This document shows positions 57,036 to 64,000 of a stretch of DNA of 64,000 bases, in pieces. Location: NCBI GenBank assembly GCA_911728455.2, contig OU452228.1:23035950-23099949 (forward strand), given 5' to 3'. Made by a program: the position numbers and the translations under genes. The stretch's first letter is position 1, and every line of letters begins with the position of its first letter. The notes under the pieces were generated by a model, which saw only the letters and a list, made by a program, of their open reading frames with translations, had not been told where the DNA came from and searched no databases. Source of the stretch: Marthasterias glacialis. Taxonomy: Eukaryota > Echinodermata > Asteroidea > Forcipulatida > Asteriidae.

Positions 57036-57891
57036 TGACCCACAATGTGACATCAACTTTCGAATTGAGACTTAAATTTTTTTGCCCCCAAAAATCTCAG
57101 AACTGATACTGACACATTCAAACATCGTTGGATCCATGATGGTTGCTTTTGCGCGTGCGCGCTGTACAATGCTTAAGCGCAGAAAAGGGCGCCGTAAATG
57201 CAGAATTCTGTGGTAAGTCATAGCAGTAAGTCATGGCGCTGTTACAGCTTTATTATAAAACTCCATCAAAATAAGTTAAAGTTGATGTCACATTGTGGGT
57301 CAGAGGGTTTGTAGGGCCAAGGAGCGGAGGTAGTCAAGTGTATTGAGCTGAGAGGTCACGTGTGATTGCCAAGTTAATTAATTTCAAGAAGGTGGAAGCC
57401 GTGAAATGGCTTGTTGTCATTAGGCCCTAATAATGAAAATAGGCCAGCATATTACAGACAAATAATTGTCACAGTAAAATTTCTATGAAATCACCTTGTC
57501 AAACCACATTATGGACTTGTAACAAAAAAGCTTCCATGTGTTTGTTAACTTAGTAATAATTGTCCATGTTTATAAGTACCTCATTTTGAATTTGTGTTTT
57601 GTTTGAAAATCAATGATAGCTCCACAAGCCTTCCAACGTTTATTATGACTATAACAAAATGTTAACTGGCCGGTCGGACGACAAACGTAAACGTTTTGAC
57701 TCGTCCACTTGGCGTGTGGGTAACCCCTAAGTTTGAACTCTAAGGACAGTTTATTATTTTGATAATGACCGCGTTAATTCAATTAGATAGTGAGACTAGT
57801 CAGGCAGGTCACTGAAAAGATTGTCAGTAAAGGTAGCTCGTTGTCCCTTACATTTGAAATCGATTGGTCAAAGTCTAAAGAATATCTTTAT

Positions 57892-58112
57892 GTGGCATAA
57901 CCAGGCATATTGATATGGGGGAATGGGGGCAAGCGGGAGCAAAGACATCATTAAAAAAATTGTTTTTATTGGGGTTGGGGGGGGGGCTATTTAGTGTGTC
58001 AAACCACTCCTTTGTTCATTTTTGTGCATTTTTTCGGTCTCTTGGGAGGGGGGAGCAATGATTCTGACTGGGGGGCTTCAGCCCCCTGCCCCCCTCTGGT
58101 AATACCACTGGG
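57892..58112. mobile_element. MITE, GTGGCGTAACC family, worn copy
   Basis: TGTGGCATAACCAGGCATAT start and CTGGTAATACCACTGG end, a G-rich block (GGGGTTGGGGGGGGGG) and TTTGTTCATTTTTGTGCATT TTTTCGG (two parts), comparable to the inverted 53642-53836 copy. Confidence 0.65.
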
Positions 58113-60599
58113 CTTCAGTGATTGGGCAATCATGTCTCAGCAATTGGGCAATCAAGTCACAGTGATTTTTTTTCAATTGAAATCTTTATCAAAACTTGAA
58201 AAAAGGCAGAAACAAATTTGTATTAATAAATATGTGTGTTAGTTTTATGATTCTCAATAACAAATTGTAAATGAACAACTTTGTTACGTGGAACAAACAT
58301 GAAATAACGTACAGGTGTGAAACTTTAAGCACAATCTGTTATCAGAGTCAAGAGAAAATAGTGAAAAAAGACCTTAGTTATGATTTCACTGTTTTCAAAC
58401 ATCTGGTTTGGGAATTCAGGATCATAACTAATTGTTTTACTAATTTCTCAAAAGCTAAAGCATTTCAAGCAGAAACATTTCAAGGAAAGTTTTCTACCAT
58501 GACCATGTTTATGCAATGTCATTAATGTGTAAATCTATGTACACTCATATTTTCAATCTTACCGATGTTGTGCACACCTTATACTTAATGAAGGATAAAT
58601 GCATCTCAGTTGGGGGTCATTAATCCGATGGCTCGAAACTAGTGCCAATATTCTAACCGATCAAAGTTTTAAAAATTTGTATAAAAGAAGTTATGACATA
58701 CATGTCACCCTAGATGTTTGAAAGATTTTACAGGATTTGAGAAGTATTTTCTTCAAGTTCTTTCATTTTCTATTCACTCCTTCAAAAAACGAAACTAATT
58801 ACTCTCTACACTGTCTGACTTGCACAATATGTAGATCATCACACCTAAAATAAATACTGTGTAATACTTTCACGTGTTCCCATGACAGGTTTCCTTACAA
58901 TTCTACATCCTAAATACAGTGTATGTACATGTACATACATACGTACATGTATGTACAATGACGTATCAATAATCTCTTTGTCGTAAAAATAGCCAATGTT
59001 TTAAACATTGGGGACACCCTTCCTGCCATTATGCAAGGAGTGTCACTCACCATATTCCACCTGTGGCGATGGGTCGGGGATGATGATGACCAACCGTTGC
59101 TCGGTGACTCATACATCTACCCTCTTAAGATGGCCGTGTGCATTCTCATTGGTGATGAGAAGGAGGGTTGGGAGATCACCCCCTGATAATACATGTAAAC
59201 ACTAGAGGCTTGTGTTGACTTGGATGATATAAGCCTCCCCTCTAGGCATGAATGGAGGGATTCTGGGTTGAGAAGCAAACTCTCAAATTTGTCCAAATCT
59301 GGTATGACAAAATTCACAATTCTAAATTTATGACACTAATTTTGGTTACTGTGCTGCAATATGCATAGCATTTGATCGACACATGTACATGTACATATAG
59401 GCCCTGTACGTGTACAGTACTAGGAAAAACTAAATGTTTTTTTGTTTGTTGTTCATCATAGACTTTAATATTAGTGTAGGGTTTTTTGTTGTCGTTCATC
59501 ACTTTTCATAGTTCACTTTCATTCTATAAATGTTTTAATATCTTTTACAAGACAGAAAAGAATGAGAGAAAATGAATTCACAGTATTTTTGACCGTGCGA
59601 GGGCATGTATGAACCAAATTTACGTGATGCAAAACAGTAAAACAAAGTGGTTTCCTATTTGTCTATTTATTTGGCCATTGATACAAAAAAACAACATGTA
59701 CTATAGGCACTAGGCAGTCAAAATAGTGTAGAAGTAATTGTGGTGCAAGGAAATCTGTTGAAATTTCATGCGGTCAAAAATATGGTGAATTCATGGACCA
59801 CACTTTGATGATGATCATGACATTGAATACATGTTTCTGAAGTTCATTCTTTTTTTCAATTCAAGAGGACATTTATATTAGAGGACATTCAATAAGTTTC
59901 GTAAAATTATTTATTTATTTATTTTTTAAATTAAAGGCAGGGTATACCTTTGTTATTTGGGCCTGTACGTTGTTTCAGTCCTAATTGTAGATATACCATA
60001 AAACTAACCTCTGAAAATTTTGTTTCAAAAGATGTTAACGTTCTTGAGATATTGGCAAAAATCTGGTGCAGTTATTTCCATACGGAAGGATCCCCAAAAT
60101 GCTGAAACTGCATATTTTTTCATTGTGTGAAAAAGGCTTCATGCCTGAAGCCTTTCTCAGATTCAAATATTTTAGCGAGAAATTACCTCTTTCTCAAAAA
60201 CTACATTACTTCAAAGCGTAGAATTGTGCAGTGAGCAGAGCCATGAAATTAGCCCTGGTTGTATTCAATTCTAAGAATATGGTAAAAAGTCTTGGAAATC
60301 AGCTGATGTCGTTGACGTATTTGACGCTGACAAATGACCAGAATTAATTCCAATCAATAGCTATAATGGTCGTTATAGTCATACATGTACATGGAGGTCA
60401 CTTTATTGAGGACACTTTAATTTTATGTGTAAATCAAGGTGACTCCTTAATCCGGAGGTCAATAGTCATACATGTACAGTGTGTCAATGTTACTGTAACA
60501 GATTGCACTAGCAAAGTACATGGTACAAATCCCAAGCTGGTCAGTGACACATCCAACAGGTAATGTGTACAGTGTATCAATAGACTATTGTATTGACTG
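58113..60599. other. GRAF-type gene intron 1, middle part
   Basis: No exon recognised. Scattered GTACAT-rich microsatellite (58915-58965, 59380-59415, 60380-60395). A fragment of the foldback family end (CAGAGCCATGAAATTAGCCC) lies at 60237-60256. Confidence 0.45.
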
Positions 60600-60745
60600 T
60601 TGGGCATATGGGTTGGGTCAGTGGTTTCTTTCCCTGCCTTTTACCTCTGTGACCCGGGTTCGAGTCCCAGCCGGGAGCCTTGCATGTGGATTGGGTTTTC
60701 AGTCCCTACCTGATTGCGCGGGTTTTCCCTCTTTGGGGATTTTCT
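60600..60745 (+). mobile_element. tRNA-derived SINE, another family
   Basis: GGGTTGGGTCAGTGGTTTCT (A-box-like), TGACCCGGGTTCGAGTCCCA (B box), then GCATGTGGATTGGGTTTTCA and GTCCCTACCTGATTGCGCGG then GTTTTCCC, a body not shared with families A or B here. Confidence 0.7.
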
Positions 60746-60989
60746 CTCAATAATACTGACAGTTAGTGACATTACTTCAGCATCTTCTCTACGCACTTTC
60801 ACTGTGCAGTGAAAAGGGTGAATAGTTACAGGACACTTGCCTTTTATCATTAGAACTGGACAGCATTTACCGTTATCGTTTTATCAAACTACTTCCTTTA
60901 CGGTATCTGATATACATACGTTATGTCCAGAAGTTAATGTTGAGCTTTTCAGGTTAATACACAGATTGTAGGTTCTGAACACCAGTGCA

Positions 60990-61128
60990 GACATGGTTTG
61001 TTGTCCGGTGATTGCCTTGATGCCCTTCAAAATGTTTTCTTAGACTTTGACGTTTTTTTTTTATGGAAGAGCCCCTTACAAAAGCGAAAATTGTTGTGCC
61101 CATTTTAAGACGAATTCCTGGCCAGTAG
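60990..61128 (+). repeat. Dispersed repeat, family C
   Basis: GTGATTGCCTTGATGCCCTT, TTAGACTTTGACG, CCTTACAAAAGCGAAAATTG then GACGAATTCCTGGCC. Confidence 0.55.
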
Positions 61129-61679
61129 TGTAAGAATGTCAGCCTATGTGACAACATAATCGAGAGGAAATTTCTTCTGATTGGCTGAATGGCACATTTT
61201 GCATAAATTGCACAGTGGCTCTTTTAACCACCCCCAAAATGCGAATTCACACGGCCTGTTCTTTACAGTCGGTTGCCTTCAGCTGGAAAAAGGTCCGTTG
61301 TGAGTCATCAGTACCACTCTAACTGTATTAACGTCTACTTGTAACCGTTATAATTGATGTGATGTCACAGAAATAAATATTTCAATTGTAAGAGTTAATT
61401 AAATTAAGTCACTGTGTAAATGACGGAGAGCATTATTATTGTTTTAACCCAGTCACTGATATGCTGTTGATGTTGTGAGTGCAAAGAGTAATAAACTTTA
61501 CACAAAATGGATACTGGTAGGCCTACATGTACATATATAATATTTTACGTGTGTTGTTTTATTTTTATGATGCTGTCATCCGTTTTATTCAATAAAAAAA
61601 AAAGAGGCTTTTGCCACGAAATACTACATCAGTTTAAAAAAGAGTAACATAAAAAATATAATATAATAAGAGCGAAAAC

Positions 61680-61840
61680 CTGAAATGTTTGTCGCACATA
61701 GCGTCTTGGACGGCTGGGTCCCACGGCTCGGGATGGGTACCCATATATCGGGAAAAATCCAGAGGGTGTCGTCGTCGCCCTTCCGGCTCCATTGAAGATG
61801 TCGTTTTCGTGTCACGGGCAAATCGCAACTTTTCCCGCAT
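61680..61840 (-). CDS. Possible exon of an unrecognised minus-strand gene
   Basis: A minus-strand frame starting ATG at 61840 (or the internal ATG at 61792-61790) encodes a basic then mixed peptide (MEPEGRRRHPLDFSRYMGTH then PEPWDPAVQDAMCDKHFR) and ends at a possible donor CAG/GTTTTC (61680/61679). It is more CpG- and GC-rich than its surroundings, and the residues look protein-like rather than repeat-derived. I do not recognise the protein. It could be a first exon of a gene antisense within the GRAF-type intron, or a chance open frame. Confidence 0.3.
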
Positions 61841-64000
61841 TATTCAGTGCTTTTTGTCATGCAGCGGCCGTCATTCGGGACCATTCAGTTTTTCGCACAC
61901 ACTCCCTCTGTTTTCCCTTAGGTGCTGTGTTATTCTTGACCCGTGTGCTTAATTACCGCAACGGCCACACTTTCGTGGTGTTTCTCAAATCTTACATGCA
62001 GCAGCCGTTTAGTTAGTTTGCGAACCCCACAGAGTTGTTTATCCGTTTGCGCAGAGCCTACTGTGCACATGATCCCCATTGTTCAGTATCCACAACGATC
62101 AACATTGGCCTATCCACAGCCCATCACAGTCGCCAAGTTACACTGGACCCAACAAAGCTTTTATTAACACCGGACATTATCTGGCGTATAGTACATGTAT
62201 GTATAGGGTCCGATTGAGTGAACACTCATGTGTTTGTTGGTACCTGTGTAATGCCTTACAAATTCAAATTTCAAAACAGGGAGTAACAAAAAACTGCTCC
62301 AAAATCCATGAAATACCTCAACAATATACTTTAAAATCACCTGAACTACGATGGAGATGTTGCCGGTTATGATGGTACGATTGTGTCAGATTAGACTAGC
62401 CACTTTATACCCCAACTATCTATACCCTTCATCCCCACCCCCTTCATTTCACCCAACACCGACCGCTCCAAGCCTGATCTTCAGATCGGGCAACTTGGGT
62501 TGTAAGTCATTTAAATAAAACTGGAAAATCACAATACAATGTTCTGTTAGAATGTAAATGAGTTTCTGCAAACCCACTTCACACACTTATTGTAGATACA
62601 GTTCATGTACATGTGCATTGTACATGATGTATATGTTATATTGTACATGCAGTATATATTATACAAACACATTATTTAGTGTACAGTACACACTACTAGT
62701 ACATGATGTACCCTCTGGCATTCCACAATAATTTTTGCGTAAAGCTAAAACTTAAAGGTCCACGTTCATGTACATGTATACCTGGAGGTTGTTTTTTCTT
62801 GCCACCTCCACCTTGGTCCACCCCCCCCCCCCCCCCCCCCCGCACCACACGAAATAAGAAAATGCCAACTTCCAAGAAAACAAGATTTACGTACTTGTTT
62901 GATTTTTACACAGTTGTGTGATGTACACGTACACATGTAGAGTTGTCCAGGAAAAGAAATTTGAACGAACATTGTAACCATACTGTAAAGTGCAGTGTAC
63001 ATGTTGAGTTAATTCCCTCATTGCGGGAATATACAGTAGATAGAGGCAAATTTACTACAACCATCCTAGATCCAACAGAATCAAACAGTTTTATTTAAAA
63101 ACTGAACTCTGTGTTCATACCACACCAAACATGTAGACTTACATGTACATACATTATGTGTACTAGATCATTGTAGATATTGAATATGTGGTAATCAAGC
63201 CAAAGGTGGTGCCATATTTGAAGTGTAAACTTTTGGGTATTTGAAGACATAATGCTTTTACCACAGTGCGTAGATTTGTGTATTGTGAACTTTGATTCCT
63301 ACAGTTCAAACAAAAGGCTAGACTGGTCTCTCATCCAAGGTACAACCTTGGTTTTATTACATGTATTGATATTTAATTAAGGAGTGGGGGGCGGGGGAGG
63401 AGGTCGCTGTGCACCGATAAAGGTTTTCATGGTTACATGTACAATATTCTACTCTTTATGTGAGATAACCCCTTAGACGAGACAAAGCTTTAAAAACAAA
63501 ATTCAGGTAAATTTGGTTAATATTCTCCTCCTTATGATTCCAATGGGCTGACTTGCACACGTGATCATGACACACATAGACCGGACTCATTTCCTTCCTG
63601 TAGGTACATACAGTCCTACATATATGTACAGGTACATGTACAGGTACATGTACATGTGATTTCCCATGCATTATTTCACCTTGAACGTCTGCAGATAAAT
63701 TTCCATTCTAATGTCTATCTTATTGAGTTTCAAGCATGGGATATAGATGTAATAATTTGTATGCGTTCTTTTCACCTTGAATGTCTATAGATAAGTCTCC
63801 ATTAAAATTGAACCGTTTTAAATTCAGCATTTTGTACTAACTGCCCAAGGTCTTATAAACTACACGCACAGGTACATGTACATGCTCTTCTAAAAATTAT
63901 GGTAGAATTTACCTTTCGGGCAGAATTTACAACAGTGTAACAGTTTACATAACGGTAAACCATCGGTTCTTTTCAGAGCACCCCAACTCATTAGAGATAA
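61841..64000. other. GRAF-type gene intron 1, distal part
   Basis: No exon recognised. GTACAT microsatellite blocks at about 62595-62700 and 63600-63660 (TACAGGTACATGTACAGGTA); about 20 C at 62821-62840. The next GRAF exon must lie beyond the window. Confidence 0.45.

Noticed and set aside
63300..63345. Possible second exon of the GRAF-type gene
   Set aside because: It is bounded by AG and GT, but its translation does not match the expected BAR continuation in any phase.
1..64000. New multi-gene system or operon-like cluster
   Set aside because: All recognisable genes are conserved single genes of unrelated function; nothing indicates a coordinated new system beyond the repeat structures reported.

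Overview
The window is animal nuclear DNA: AT-rich, genes split by GT-AG introns, and intergenic and intronic space packed with tRNA-derived SINEs, foldback/TIR elements, minisatellites and non-LTR reverse transcriptase relics. Five genes can be read: BBS7, a histamine N-methyltransferase-like gene, UMPS, an F-box/LRR gene and the first coding exon of a GRAF-type RhoGAP. They look like an invertebrate deuterostome, with an echinoderm as the best guess; the species call is inference only.

Layout. 0.5-2.1 kb: a terminal-inverted-repeat (TIR) element with subterminal minisatellites. 3.8-4.3 kb: three decayed tandem copies of the last BBS7 exon. 4.93-18.72 kb, minus strand: BBS7 in 14 coding exons (717 aa). 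18.7-24.9 kb: intergenic repeats, including a nested palindrome at 19.6-19.87 kb and an interrupted 20-bp minisatellite at 22.6-22.9 kb. 24.98-27.32 kb, minus: HNMT-like methyltransferase, 3 coding exons (295 aa). 27.8-29.0 kb: a 5'-truncated CR1/L2-like retrotransposon. 30.23-42.72 kb, plus: UMPS, 11 coding exons (479 aa). 42.8-48.7 kb: repeats between convergent genes. 48.78-52.04 kb, minus: F-box/LRR protein, 3 coding exons (642 aa). 52.7-53.6 kb: a TIR element whose ends carry a GCGGCCGC-rich minisatellite. 55.62 kb, plus: first coding exon of the GRAF/oligophrenin-type RhoGAP; the rest of the window is probably its first intron.

For the four complete genes every splice junction was placed by hand from GT/AG sites, codon phase and protein homology, and each assembled frame closes without a stop. 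The genes do not form a pathway: BBS7 is a BBSome subunit, UMPS makes UMP, the HNMT-like enzyme is a small-molecule methyltransferase, the F-box/LRR protein is a probable ubiquitin-ligase adaptor, and the last is a BAR-domain RhoGAP. HNMT-like/UMPS and F-box/GRAF are head-to-head pairs; UMPS/F-box is tail-to-tail. No new multi-gene system was found. The unusual content is structural: exon-copy debris around BBS7 and several families of TIR/foldback elements, some with minisatellites built into their ends.
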